Positions 21,255 through 32,800 of a DNA stretch of 64,000 nt are shown here, piece by piece; within the stretch, counting starts at the first letter, position 1; each line of letters begins with the position of its first letter. Both the position numbers and the translations under genes were made by a program. The notes under the pieces were generated by a model that was not told the DNA's origin, ran no database searches, and saw nothing but the letters and a program-made list of their open reading frames with translations. Origin of the DNA: Schistosoma mansoni (Eukaryota; Platyhelminthes; Trematoda; Strigeidida; Schistosomatidae); the NCBI RefSeq assembly GCF_000237925.1, contig NC_031502.1, positions 186,001 to 250,000 of the forward strand. The letters are read 5' to 3'.

Positions 21255-24136
21255 CAGTCAGTCAGTCAGCTACAACGTAGGACCAGGCACATATATGCAT
21301 CGGTCCAAGTTGCCCCCAAATGCCCTGGTACGGCCGAGAGTGGGGAGAGTCTACTCTCCCTCTCGAAATGCTCGCACATGGCCAGCAAATATATAGCCTC
21401 TGCCACAAAAGTCCTACTCACTGCCTTCTCGCACCACGGGTGTTGTTTACGAAAGTGAGAGGACGAAAAGCGAATGTCCGGCGCTTTAACCGGGTTGGTG
21501 GACACGGAGGGTCCACCTAGGGGAGTTGGAAAACCCTGATTCCAAACCAATGGTGCACATGGGCTCCAGTATCCTGATGGAACGAATGGCGGACGAACCT
21601 GTCATTGGTCAACGGCTACCATGGGACTGCATCTCCTCACGATGCTCCATTGCCTTGTGGATCAGACCTTTTGGTCAAAGGCTCGGGGTGTCGCCCCCTA
21701 AGAAAACCACCTGCTTCGGTTTGGGCACCCGGGCGGTATCACAGCCCACACACACAAATAGTGTGGCGCATATGTACCTGGTGCCCTTTTGTACCAATAT
21801 ATATGTGTTTAAATAAATAAAAAAAATAAACAACAAGATCAACACCGGATTCATAGTAGTTAATTTAGTGGTGGTGGTAGTATATAAATTATAGGTTGTA
21901 TATAAGGATATAGTACAGGAAGGAAGAAAGTTATGAAGCAATTTTAATCTCAAGGTTTAAGGGAAGATAAAGAGTGTATACACCTACGCCATTGTGATCG
22001 ATTCTGAGCCATGTCACCTAGAGTCTCCAACCATTGGTTACGATAGTCACGCGGATCCCAACCAGGTAGTCTGCATCTGCCAACATGGCTGAAGCTAGAA
22101 GTTAGTGACTTCAAGCACTGATTCCATGTTTTGGTTTGGCCGCCCCTTACTCTCTTCCAACCATCCCCAATACTAGTCATCATAGAGCGTCGTGGTAATC
22201 GGTGTTTAGGCATACGTAACACGTAGCCCAACCATCTCAGTCGATGAAGATTCATCACCTCATCAACTGATTTACCATCATTCCCTAATACCCTGCGTCT
22301 AACCTCGCTATTACTTATCCGGTTATCCAGCAAATGCGAGCAATATTTCTAAGGCATCTGTGGTCAAATACTAGTAACCTACGAGTATCTTCTACTCTTA
22401 ATGGCCATGTTTCACAGCCGTAAAGTAGAACAGAGCGAACCGCTGCGCAGTATACTCGTCCCTTAATTGATAGACGGATATCTCGTCTTCGCCATAGGTG
22501 ACGTAAGTTGGCAAAAGCCAAACGAGCTTTTTGAATCCGTGCAGAGATTTCGTCAGACACCAACCCATTAGGACTGATCAGACTTCCAAGATAAGTGAAG
22601 TTGTCCACGCGTTCGACTACTTCACTCCCTATCCTTAGTTCGGGTGTTGACGCAGGCCAGTCCTGAAGCAACAATTTACATTTAGAGATGGAGAAATGCA
22701 TTCCAAACATCCTGGTATTGCTGCTCAAAGTTAATAGAAGACTGCATTTTATCAGCGTCTTCGCTAAACAGGACTATGTGATCTGCGTATTCTAAGTCGA
22801 TAAGTGGACCTCCTGGTAGGAGATGGAGTCCTGAAAATTCCGACGACGAGAACGTTATTTCTATCAGTAGGTCCATGGTGAAATTAAACAAAAATGGAGA
22901 TAGTGGACAGCCTTGCCGGACACCACTTCAGGTTGCAAAATCATATGATGGTTCTCTATAAGCTGTGACTCGACTGGTAGTGTTCGAGTAAAGAGCCTTC
23001 ACAAGGTTTATGTACATTTGAGGTACACCTTTCAATGACAAACACTGCGACAGAACCTCCCGGTCTACATGGTCAAATGTTGTTTGTAAGTGAAGAGAAA
23101 CTTTCATTGTCGGACGCTGATAAGCATACCTGTGTTCTAAAACCTGACGAATAGTGAATATATGGTCGGTGCAGCCACGACCATGTCTGAAGCCAGCCTG
23201 ATTTTCTCGTGTTTGCAGTTCACGAGTCTTTGTTGGGCGTCCGATAATTATTGAGGCTGGTATTTTAGATGTTATATTGGTCAAAGTAATCCCTCTATGG
23301 TTATCGCAGGATGATTTTGACTCCGTATATATTGGGACAATCAGTGATTGTGACCAATCTGATGGGATTACGTCAAACTCCTAGAATTTAGCTAAAAAAT
23401 TAGTCAACGTGATCACTAAAACTGGACCACCATACTTAAAGACTGTTAGAGCCAATCCATCTGGACCAGCTGCTCTTCCTCGTTTCAGATTGGTTATAGC
23501 CTTTTGAACTTCAAGTAGGGTCGGGGGCCTACTTCAATGTTCCATTCAGGTTTTCTGGGAATAGTGGGTAGTTGTGCAGTAGCTGAAGGCCAGCTAAGGT
23601 GCTCCTTAAAGTGTTCCGCCCATCGCTCTAAACGTTTGGGTTGAGAGCAGATAAGGGTTCCGTCTTTTTCCGAGATTGTTTCACTTTCACTTGACTTCTT
23701 AATTCCGGTTTCTTTTATTAGTCTGAATAGTTGCCTGGTGTTGCCTACAGCCGCTGCCTTTTCCATCTCTTTTGCTTTCGTTGCCCACCACTGCTCACGA
23801 TCGTTCCTTAGACTTTTAGTTAACCTAGATCTAAGTTGTTTACGCTCTTCGTCATGTTCAGAGCCTGATGGGTTGAGTTTACGCGAATCCATCAGTGAAA
23901 TAGACTTAGAGGAAATCCACTGGTTTTTTGGAGCCCTATGGTTTAAATGACTAATAGATGTTACTGCTGTTTCCACAGCTGTTCGTATGTCTTTCCAAGC
24001 AGCATCTCGGTCAGTCTCGTTTACAGAACTGCCTAGATGTGAACTCAGTTGTTTTTGGAATTCGCATTTGGCTTTCTCGTCCTCCAGTTCAATCCTAATG
24101 GGTCTTCTTAGTGTAATTTTCCTGCGTCCATTGAGG
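21255..24136 (-). mobile_element. RTE1 copy C, nested on the - strand
   Basis: A - strand RTE1, 5'-truncated, inserted into copy B and flanked by CCACAT. On its own strand it holds the EN-RT linker with KSLRNDREQWWATKAKEMEK and AEHFKEHLSWPS (23976-23494), RT segments at 23284-22928 and 22891-22682, and the C-terminal block 22728-22315 with FTYLGSLISPNGLVSDEISA and LLYGCETWPLRVEDTRRLLV, then 22333-21950 with LRWLGYVLRMPKHRLPRRSM. The 3' end is at 21255 in repeats of GACT. A later R520 copy sits in its 3' UTR (21312-21830). Broken by at least three frame or stop changes. Confidence 0.88.
21312..21830 (+). mobile_element. R520 full-length copy in RTE1-C 3' UTR
   Basis: Full-length R520, starting GCCCCCAAATGCCCTGGTAC with the tail AAATAAATAAAAAAAATAAA. 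It lies within the 3' UTR of RTE1-C, pointing the opposite way. The RTE1-C 3' end continues on both sides (CAAGTTG to the left; CAACAAGATC and AT-rich UTR to the right), so R520 inserted after RTE1-C. No clear TSD was found. Confidence 0.9.
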
Positions 24137-24445
24137 CCACATATTCACCATTCGTCAGGTTTCAGAACACAGGTATGCTTATCAGCGTCCGACAATGAAA
24201 GTTTCTCTTCACTTACAAACAACATTTGACTCTGTAGACTAGGAAATTCTGTGGCAGTGTTTGTCATTGAAAGGTGTACCTCAAAAGTACATAAACCTTG
24301 TGAAGACTCTTTACTCGAACACTACCAGTCGAGTCACAGCTTATAGAGAACTATCATATGATTTTGCAACCTGAAGTGGTGTCCGGCAAGGCTGTCCACT
24401 ATCTCCATTTTTGTTTAATTTCACCATGGACCTACTGCTAGAAAT
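24137..24445 (+). mobile_element. RTE1 copy B, segment 2
   Basis: Copy B resumes with CCACATATTCACCATTCGTC and runs through the SGVRQGCPLSPFLFNF region to ACTGCTAGAAAT (24434-24445), the duplicated target of the next insertion. The stop just before SGVRQG is the same one as in copies A and C. Confidence 0.9.
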
Positions 24446-24966
24446 GCCCCCAAATGCCCTGGTACGGCCGAGAGTGGGAAGAGTCCGCTCTCCATCTCCA
24501 AATGCTCTCATATGGCCAGCGAATATATAGCCTCTGCCAGGGAAGTCCTACTCACTGCCTTCTCGCACCACGGGTGTTGTTTACGAAATTGAGAGGACGA
24601 AAAGCGAATGTCCGGTGCTTTAACCGGGTTGGTGGATGTGGAGTGTCCACCTAGGGAAGTTGGAAAACCCTCATTCCAAACCAATGATGCACATGAGCTC
24701 CAGTATCCCGAGGGAACAAATGGCGTACGAATCAATCATTGACCACCGGCTACCATGGGACTGCATCTCCTCACGATGCTCCACTGCTTTGTGGACTAGA
24801 CCTTCAGGTCAAAGGCTCGGGGTATGGCCCCCTAAGAAAACCATCTGCTTCAGTTTGGGCACCTGGGCAGCATCACAGCCCTCACACAAATCGAATGAGA
24901 TTTGTGAGGCGCATATGTATCTGGTGCTTCCTTGTACCAATATTTATGTGTTTAAATAAATAAATA
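24446..24966 (+). mobile_element. R520 full-length copy with 12-bp TSD
   Basis: Complete R520 (521 bp) from GCCCCCAAATGCCCTGGTAC to an AAATAAATAAATAA tail. The 12-bp repeat ACTGCTAGAAAT occurs at 24434-24445 and again at 24967-24978, and copy B continues on the far side, so the empty site is known exactly. This is the reference copy for the family's ends and shows target-primed insertion. Confidence 0.96.
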
Positions 24967-24978
24967 ACTGCTAGAAAT

Positions 24979-25315
24979 AACGTTCTCGTCGTCGGAATTT
25001 TCAGGACTCCATCTCCTACCAGGAGGTCCACTTATCGACTTAGAATACGCAGATCACATAGTCCTGTTTGGCGAAGACGCTGATAAGATGCAGTCTTCTG
25101 TTAACTTTGAGCAACAATGCCAAGATGTTTGGAATGCATTTCTCCACCTCTAAATGTAAACTGTTGCTTCAGGACTGGCCTGCGTCAACAACTAAACTAA
25201 GGATAGGGAGTGAAGTAGTCGGACGCGTCGACAACATCACTTATCTTGGGAGTATGATCAACCCTAAAGGGTTGATGACTGACGAAATCTCTGCACGGAT
25301 GCAGTAAGCCCGTTT
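24979..25315 (+). mobile_element. RTE1 copy B, segment 3
   Basis: Continues copy B through HLLPGGPLIDLEYADHIVLF and SKCKLLLQDWPAS to MINPKGLMTDEISARMQ, then breaks at GCCCGTTT (25308-25315), the 8-bp target of the RTE2 chimera. Confidence 0.9.
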
Positions 25316-27739
25316 ATTTATTTATATAATCACATATATATTGGTACAAAGGGCGCCGGATACATGTGCGCCACACAAAATAATGAGAATGGGAGGAGAA
25401 GGAAGATGTGTATAAATAAAAGGAAAAAAAGAAAAGGAGAAGAGTAATGATGGGGGGAACTGAAATGTACAACCAGAAGAGCTCTCTCAGTTAAGAAAGT
25501 TATAGCCACTCTTTATGAAGAAAGTAAAAGAAGGTTACAGCAGGCATGCCACTGGCTTCTATTCTGAGCCATATCTGATAACGTCTCTAGCCACTGTGTT
25601 GCACCATCTCTCGGACCCCAGCCAGGGAGTCGTAAAGGACCAGCAGAAGCCAGCCTTTTGCAGCTTTCTTTCATACCACGACACCATGTCATACACTGAC
25701 CTCTCCGCTTTTTCCAACCAGTCCCAGAGTCGGCAAATAATGCACGACGTGGAATTCTCTGGGACGATATTCGTAAAACATGTCCAAGCCACCGAAGTCG
25801 GTGTTTCAAGATGGTGACACCAATTGAATTATCGTCTCTGCGCCCGAACACACGATGCCGAACCTCTGCATTACTAACATGGCGTTGCCACTGTATGTCA
25901 GCAATCCTTCGGAGACAAAGATGATCGAACACAGAGAGACGTCTAACATCCTCAACTCGGAGAGGCCAGGTTTCACAAACATAGAGCAAAACTGCTCTCA
26001 CCGACGCGTTGTAGATCCGACCTTTTACAGCCAGACTAACATCACGAAGGCGCCAAAGATGGCCCAGATTGGCATAAGCCGCTCTGGCTTTCATTATACG
26101 TGCATCAATCTCATCATTCACGCCACCACCAGCACTTATGTAGCTACCTAGATACACGAACTTTTCAACTACTTCAATCTGCTCACCATGTAGGGTGAGT
26201 ACAGGATGAGAACCCTGCCAGTCTTGTAGGAGTACCTTGCACTTGGAGGGTGCAAAGCACATGCCGTACCTGCGGACACTGATTGCCAACTGATTAAGTG
26301 CGGATTGCATGCCTTGGGCATTATCGCACAGTAAGACAATATCATCCGCATACTCAAGGTCGAGAAGTCGTTCTCCAGGCAGCAGATCCACACCGCCATT
26401 ACTTACATCCATCAGAGCTGTTTCCAGAATGTCGTCGATGGAAAAGTTGAAGAAGAATGGTGAGATTGGGCAACCCTGCCTAACCCCACTGCTCGAATGG
26501 AACAAGGGAGAAAGGTAGTTGTATGCCCTCACTCTGCCTGAGGTGTTCGTATACAGGGCCTTTAAGATGTTAATAAACTTCTCAGGCACACCCTTCTTCA
26601 ATAAACAATCCCAGAGAACAGTCCTGTCCAACGAATCGAAGGCAGCCCTGATATCAAGAAACACTACGATTGTTGGCCCGCGATAAGTATGACGGTGTTC
26701 TAACATTTGGTGGAGTGTGAAGATGTGATCATAGATCCTCGACCAGAACGAAAACCAGCCTGCTCCTCGCGAATCAATCGTTCTCGGGTTTTAAACAATC
26801 TACGAAGAATGATAGAAGCCAATAGTTTGGATGCAATCGGAAGTAGACTTATCCCCCGACAGTTATTACAGGAACGACGTGAACCCTTTTTAAAGATAGG
26901 GACGACTATCGACTAAATCCATGATGTTGGAACACTTTCTTGCTCCCAAACCTTTGCAAACAACACAGTCAATTCCTTAGTCAGAAAGTCACCACCATCT
27001 TTAAAAAGAGCCGGAGGTAAGTCATCTGGGCCCGGTGATTTGCAGCGTTTCAAGAGTTGGAGTTCCTTGCGGACTTCCGCCTCGTTTGGTGGATCAGTCG
27101 TCACCGGCCATGGGAGGGGCAGGACAAACTGGTTGATGTTGCCGGAGCAGCAGGCCAGTTGAACTGCCCTTCGAAATATTCCACCCATCGTCCAAGACAT
27201 CGAGAGATGTTAGTGATTGGCATCCCATCATCCTCGTAGATTGTTTCACTCACACCAGACTTCTTGCTGCCAGTGGCTCGGATGAGTTGGAAGAGCTTCC
27301 GGCAGTTACCAGATGCAGCTGCTGCAAGCCGCAAGCGGGTGCCCAAACCGGAGCAGGTGGTTTTCTTAGGGGGCCACACCCCGATCCTTTGACCTAGAGG
27401 TCTAACCCACAAGGCAGTGGAGCATCGTGAGGAGATGCAGTCCCATGGTAGCCGGTGGTCAATGATTAATCCATACGCCATTTGTTCCTTCAGGATACGG
27501 GAGCCCATGTGCACTATTGGTTTGGAATGAGGGTTTTCCAACTCCCCTAGGTGGATCTTTCATATCCACCAACCCGGTTATAGCGCCGGACATTCGCTTT
27601 TCGTCCTCTCAATTTCGTAAACAACACCCGTGGTGCGAGAAGGCAGTGAGTAGAACTTCCCTGGCAGGGGCCATATACGCTTGGCCATGTGAGAGCGTTT
27701 CGAGGGAGAGTGGACTCTCCCCACTCTCGGACGTACCAG
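25316..27739 (-). mobile_element. Chimera: R520 5' part fused to RTE2 LINE
   Basis: A single insertion in copy B, flanked by the 8-bp repeat GCCCGTTT (25308-25315 and 27740-27747). On the - strand it starts with about 405 bp of R520 (27739-27335, lacking only the first ~13 bp), then passes at GGGCACCCG into RTE2: the EN-RT linker (27334-27101, CRKLFQLIRATGSKKSGVSE), 27200-26913 (EVRKELQLLKRCKSPGPDDL), and the large frame 26706-25513. That frame has motif A DIRAAFDSLDR (about residues 18-28), GVRQGCPISP (74-83), LEYADDIVLL (117-126), then VYLGSYISAGGGVNDEIDAR and the C-terminal LRWLGHVLR..LPGWGPRD. The 3' UTR follows to 25381 and the last ~60 nt equal the R520 tail. Broken by a few frame changes. 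Confidence 0.9.
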
Positions 27740-28290
27740 GCCCGTTTGGTTTCTGCCAACTTACGTCACCTATGGCGAAAGCGAGATATCCGTCTATCAA
27801 TTAAGGGACGAGTATACTGCGCAATAGTTCGCTCTCTTCTATTATACAGCTGCGAAACGTGGCCATTAAGAGTACAAGATACTCGTAAGCTACTAATAGT
27901 TGACCACAGATGTCTTACAAATATCACTCGTATCTGCTGGGATCACCGGGTAAGTAATAATGAGGTTAGACGTAGGGTATTAGGGAATGATGATAAACCA
28001 GTTGATGAGGTTGTGGATCTTCATCGACTTAAATGGTTGGGTCACGTGTTACGTATGCCTAAACACCGATTACCACGACGCACAATGTTGACTAGTATTG
28101 GGGATGGTTGGAAGAAAGTTAGAAACGGCCAAACCAAAACGTAGCATCAGTCCTTGAATTCACTAACTTCTGGTCTTAGCCGTGTTGGTAGATAGTTGGG
28201 GTCCGCGCAACTATCGTAACCAATAGTTGGAGACTGGGTGATATGGCTCAGAATCAATCACAATGGCGTAGGTGTATACACTCTATTTCA
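27740..28290 (+). mobile_element. RTE1 copy B, segment 4 (C-terminal end)
   Basis: Copy B resumes at GCCCGTTTGGTTTCTGCC and runs to the element's 3' part: RKRDIRLSIKGRVY, CETWPLRVQDTRKLLIVDHR and LKWLGHVLRMPKHRLPRRTM up to a TAG in the QTKT region. The last ~380 bp are almost identical to copy A (14741-15120), including that stop, so A and B are close relatives. Confidence 0.9.
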
Positions 28291-28404
28291 CTTTAAACTG
28301 CGAGACATATATACATATATAGACATAACTACATTAACCACTTGAAATCCTAAAAACCGGGGATGCCAATTTCACTACGTCTCATTCTTTAGGTGAATCG
28401 TTGT

Positions 28405-29285
28405 TATATTTCCAATTAGTCGAACACAACGTGAACCCTGGTATGCATGTACATTGGCTCACATTGCCGCAACTCATTGGCACAGAGAGGTGAGATTGTT
28501 AGGGCGAATCCCAGGTTAGAATTTGTAATAGTAAGAGTGGTAATGTAGGAGATTAGGCATGGAAAATATAAATTATAAACTAACGAAACAAAAAATCTTG
28601 AGGACTTTAGAACCTAAGAATCTGAGGTAAGACAAAGAGTGGACGAACCTGCGCCATTTCAAACAATTTTGAGCCACGTCATTTAATGTCTCTAACCTTT
28701 GATTACGACAATCACGCAGATCGCAACCAGGTGATCTACAGCTGTTAACATGGCTCAATCCAACTGTCAACGACTGATGCCGTTTCTTGGTTTGGCCGCT
28801 TTCTTCCACTCTACTTTTGTACCTGAAAAAAATTGCCCGCCTAATAGGTGTGACTCATATCTGAACAACCTTAGTTGGTGAATATTTACTACCTCACTAA
28901 TTAATTTGCTGTCTTTACTTAGTACCCTACTTTTCATCTATACATTACTTACTCGGTGGTAGCAAAATACAAGAACAATGCTTCGAAGAAATTCATGATC
29001 GAATACCAGTAACCTAGAATACCTTCAATTCTTAGTGACTGTTTCACACAGAATGGAGAGAGCTGTTACGCGGTAAACTTGTCCTTTGGTTGACAGACGG
29101 ACATTTCTTTTTCGCCACAAATTACTCAAGCTGGCAAAAACCAATCGGGCCTTCTGAATACATTCCGAAATTTTGTCAGACACCAGTCCTAATGCGCTGG
29201 TGAGTACCTCAGCTACTTCACTCCCCATTATTAATTTAGACTTTGACACAGACTGATCCTGAAACAACATCTTGCACTTGGAAGG
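28405..29285 (-). mobile_element. RTE1-like LINE, older - copy (3' end)
   Basis: Reads on the - strand as degraded RTE1: CKMLFQD near 29280, VSDKISECIQKARLVFASLS and LWRKRNVRLSTKGQVYRV (29170-29070), then 28809-28573 with NSCRSPGCDLRDCRNQRLET and ..DVAQNCLKWRR. The 3' UTR (28400-28570) has ACAACG and ATTGGCACAGAGA text shared with 69-515. It is clearly older than copies A-C. Confidence 0.8.
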
Positions 29286-29600
29286 GGGGAATCAAGTCCG
29301 GGACATCTTTGAATTGTTCCTGAAAGTGGCAGTATTTTATCAAAATATTCACCAAACGAAACTTTATTAACAAGAGTATCTCCTCGCAGATTGACTTTCG
29401 GAAAGTCTATCGATAACAACTTTATCCCGAAAAGGATTTCCACGAAAAATCTATGTGCAAAATAGGTAGAGTGGATAACCATAAACTCTGACTCAACCGA
29501 CAGTTTTAGAGCAGACTTAAAGTCTGAGACTAGGATGATCTTGCGACACTAGAATCTATCCCGAGAACGGTAACTGTATGCCAGATATTTGGTCTTATAC
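29286..29600 (-). other. Possible further RTE1 remnant
   Basis: The - strand frame 29482-29231 runs into the LINE copy and may include decayed RT, but little can be matched. No host coding was recognised. Confidence 0.35.
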
Positions 29601-29607
29601 ATACGTA

Positions 29608-29770
29608 CTAACCCAAACAACCAAAAAAGGGGAAATAAAGGCGAACAAAGGGGAAATAAAGCGGAAAATGCATTGGAAAATAAGTCGTAAGTAAAGGGGA
29701 AATGCGCCAAAATGTCTGCTTTTTCGCCTGTCCGGGGGAAATAAAGCGGAATTTCCCCTTTCTGTCGCTC
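29608..29770. repeat. Purine-rich block with repeated GGGGAAATAAAG
   Basis: GGGGAAATAAAG occurs at 29629, 29650 and (as GGGGGAAATAAAG) about 29744, with GGGGAAATGCG near 29697 and a reversed TTTCCCC at about 29752. The unit is spaced irregularly. It matches no repeat class I know and stands out from the flanks by purine strand bias. Confidence 0.6.
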
Positions 29771-29806
29771 TGTTTTTTAAATGTCGCTAAATTTCCGATT
29801 TTTCCC

Positions 29807-29828
29807 AAATTTTTGTTAACAAAAATTT
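29807..29828. repeat. Perfect 22-bp palindrome
   Basis: The 22 bases centred on GTTAAC (29815-29820) equal their own reverse complement: AAATTTTT on the left arm and AAAAATTT on the right. It lies ~40 bp past the purine-rich block and could extrude as a hairpin or be the edge of an element. Confidence 0.9.
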
Positions 29829-29829
29829 A

Positions 29830-32800
29830 TGAGCAATAGAAGCCTACAGGCTTTTGACAACGTAGTTTACATCTTAAATAGCCCAGTCTAATCGATACTA
29901 ACTGTAAAAAGTGACTCACCTGACACAGGAATATCTTACCTAAGCTCATATCCAACTTGTTATTAGTCTCATCCTCCGTTTTCATCCTTATCGAAAAACA
30001 GAAACCGCACTTGACACCCGACCTTCATACGCTTAAACAAAACTCGAAAGATGGTTCCAATCTTCCATAATAAGTATGACGGTATGTCACTTAAAGTGCA
30101 ATAATATCTGTAGCGCTCACATTTTTGAAGATCTAGTTACACTTTGAAGATATTTATTGGGGGATTAGAGTCATCTACACGGACTGACCGTTCCATGAGA
30201 AAAACGGAGTCTCATACTGAGTTTATTCGATCGAGGTGGGCAGTACTAGGAAACGGCCATTCATTGCTTCCAGTTTTTCGATGTTAATTCAACTTATATC
30301 TGTGGATGATTCTGAAGAAACTTACCAATCTCTCCAACCTCGTGCTGAAAAGTCAAGAACGTTCTAACACCCAGGTGACCAAATACCTTAAACTCACAAG
30401 ACGATCTAAAACCACTTATCAAAAATCATACACAATCAAGCGGTTGTTTTAGCCTTGAATGGTGATGATTTATGATTCTATACGAGGCGACATTATTCAC
30501 GCTGGTGGCCGATATTGGTCACAATGCCGTTGCAAGTATTTATCAACAAAAACCTAGTTCTGGACCATTCAGATGACTTCTGTTTGTCACTACAAAGCCC
30601 TTAACTATCTCCTTCAATTCTTCTTATCGCTGTCCAACTCTCGATACCGTCGGGATAAAATGAGATTGGTGATAGGTGACGACTAAAGATTTCACAGATA
30701 TTCAGGATTTGACAACGATGCTGTCCTTAACACCTTTATAATCGAATGGTATAAATTCAGTAAAGTTAGAAGCCAGGAACAAATGATTCCAAAAGTGTAT
30801 TTTCCAGGTGGTCAACGCGTCGAAAATTGTATGACCTAAGCTGGATAGTTGTGTGGCACGGTGTATACAGTGGTGACCTGGTGTGGATGCGTGACTGAGC
30901 TCTTTCAGTTATGGTGTGTCCAATAAAACCATTGAGGCCAGCATGAATGTCGAAAACTTGAGGAACTATTCATTTCGAGGATTCCTTCACCTCAATTTAC
31001 ATAGGATCGTGTGAAAAGAGGATTCCACCAAGTATCTACATCAAACAGGATAGGTTTTCAAATCCACTTGACGCAAACGGTCTTTTAGAGATGATACATC
31101 CCAACATCTTAAATTCCAATACAGAAGTCCTTGGAGAGTTCCAGTTAGACCATATAAATAACGTTAAGGTTTATGGACGTGCGATAGCCGTTATTAAGAA
31201 GCCAGAATAATGAGGTTATCCATTCGGAATCCTTTGTAAGGAAGTGTCTGTCTCTTTCTGAACCGAGTCTCTGACTTCACACCGAAGAACCCAAGTTCTT
31301 CAATGAAGTTCAAGAAGCGGGCCCCAGCGGATTAACCCCTTCTGTTTTACGCGTGTTCATTGAAGTCGCCATTAGGAAGACTAAGTCTAATTCTTCAATG
31401 ATCAACGCGTGTCGGTTCCAGTAGACATTTGACGATAATTTGTACAGAAGGCCTCCAGGGTGGTATTCCCCGCCTAAGGTTATGAAAGAATAGTCTTCAC
31501 TGGTCAAGGCTTAGTATCACCTTCTTCCTTATCCAACTGAACAGCACTTGGGAAAGGAATGACAATGAGCTTTAAGGAATAGTTTGTGTATTTTTACTCC
31601 TAAACATCATCAGCTGCATGACCAAGGTTCATGTTTACCACACATTTAAACCTGCAATATTTCACTGATGCTATCTATCCTCCTCCCTCTACTAAGTTAA
31701 TAATAATAATAATAATTTATTCTCAAATAACTGATTGTTACATGAGGCATAGACAGGGACTTTTGGCAGCTGCCAAATTGACTTGGGACTACTGTAACAT
31801 CATTTGAAGTAGTGTTAGGAATTGTAGACGCAAACTTTAGTGACGTTCTCTGAAATCCTTACAGCCCTCCCTCACTCATGTGCTATGGGGTTGTATGCGT
31901 TAGTTCAGGTTTGGACGAAAGTACAGAAAACAATGCCATATGCTCTTTGCCAACTGAATGTGTAATCTAAACGAAAAAGTAATATAAGGCCTTCGGTAGC
32001 TACTGATATTACTTCCTGACACTTTACTTTCCTTAAATAACTATGTCTGTATACAGAACACTTGAATAGTATTCATTGTGTACTCATTTACGTTTGAACC
32101 AGTGATATACATTGCAAAAGATATGGTGGCACTAGTTACTGTTAATCAAGCGGCTAGCAGTTCTATTAGTTTGTTTGGACCACCAGCGAGAGATAACATT
32201 CCGATGACAGTAGCCCCTTAAATACTCAGTAAATATCCAGTTCAATATTAACAAACGCATTTGGATTGGTATAGGACGCGGCACTATGGGAATCCACTTT
32301 GAAGTGGATGTTACGCCAATATACAGTTGTTATTATATCTTAGACGTTGGCTTAGATATTCGAATGACCTAAACGTTTAAGAACAAATAACGTCGGCCAC
32401 CACGAGGGCGCTTAAACTCATGGATCGTATCGTGTGTAATGGCTGGGAGAGTGAGTTTAGACTTATTGTACAAAGTCTAAGCCAACACAATGCTTGAATG
32501 TTGTCCGTCTGTATTCAATTGCTTTCATATAAACGACAAGTTGAAAACCGAAGAAATACAGTGGCTTTACACTAAAATGACTGTGAGAATAGATCGCGAC
32601 CAGAGTTTCTCCACACGATGTGACACATTAGGGCTAGGACCCCTTTAGTAATGGAAGGTTGGGCTTCATCTTTATGGTTACTTCAAATTCATACACCAAT
32701 ATCCACACTACTATAATCCAGTCTTGGGTTTCAACAATTTGCCCAATGTTAAACTAAAAAACCACACTCTGGTTTGTTGTTGAATTTTAACACTTTTGCC

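Noticed and set aside
24570-24640. Hammerhead in R520 (GAGGACGAAAAGCGAATGTCC)
   Set aside because: GGACGAAA is present in all copies, but no CTGANGA lies at the needed place upstream and no matching stem was found.
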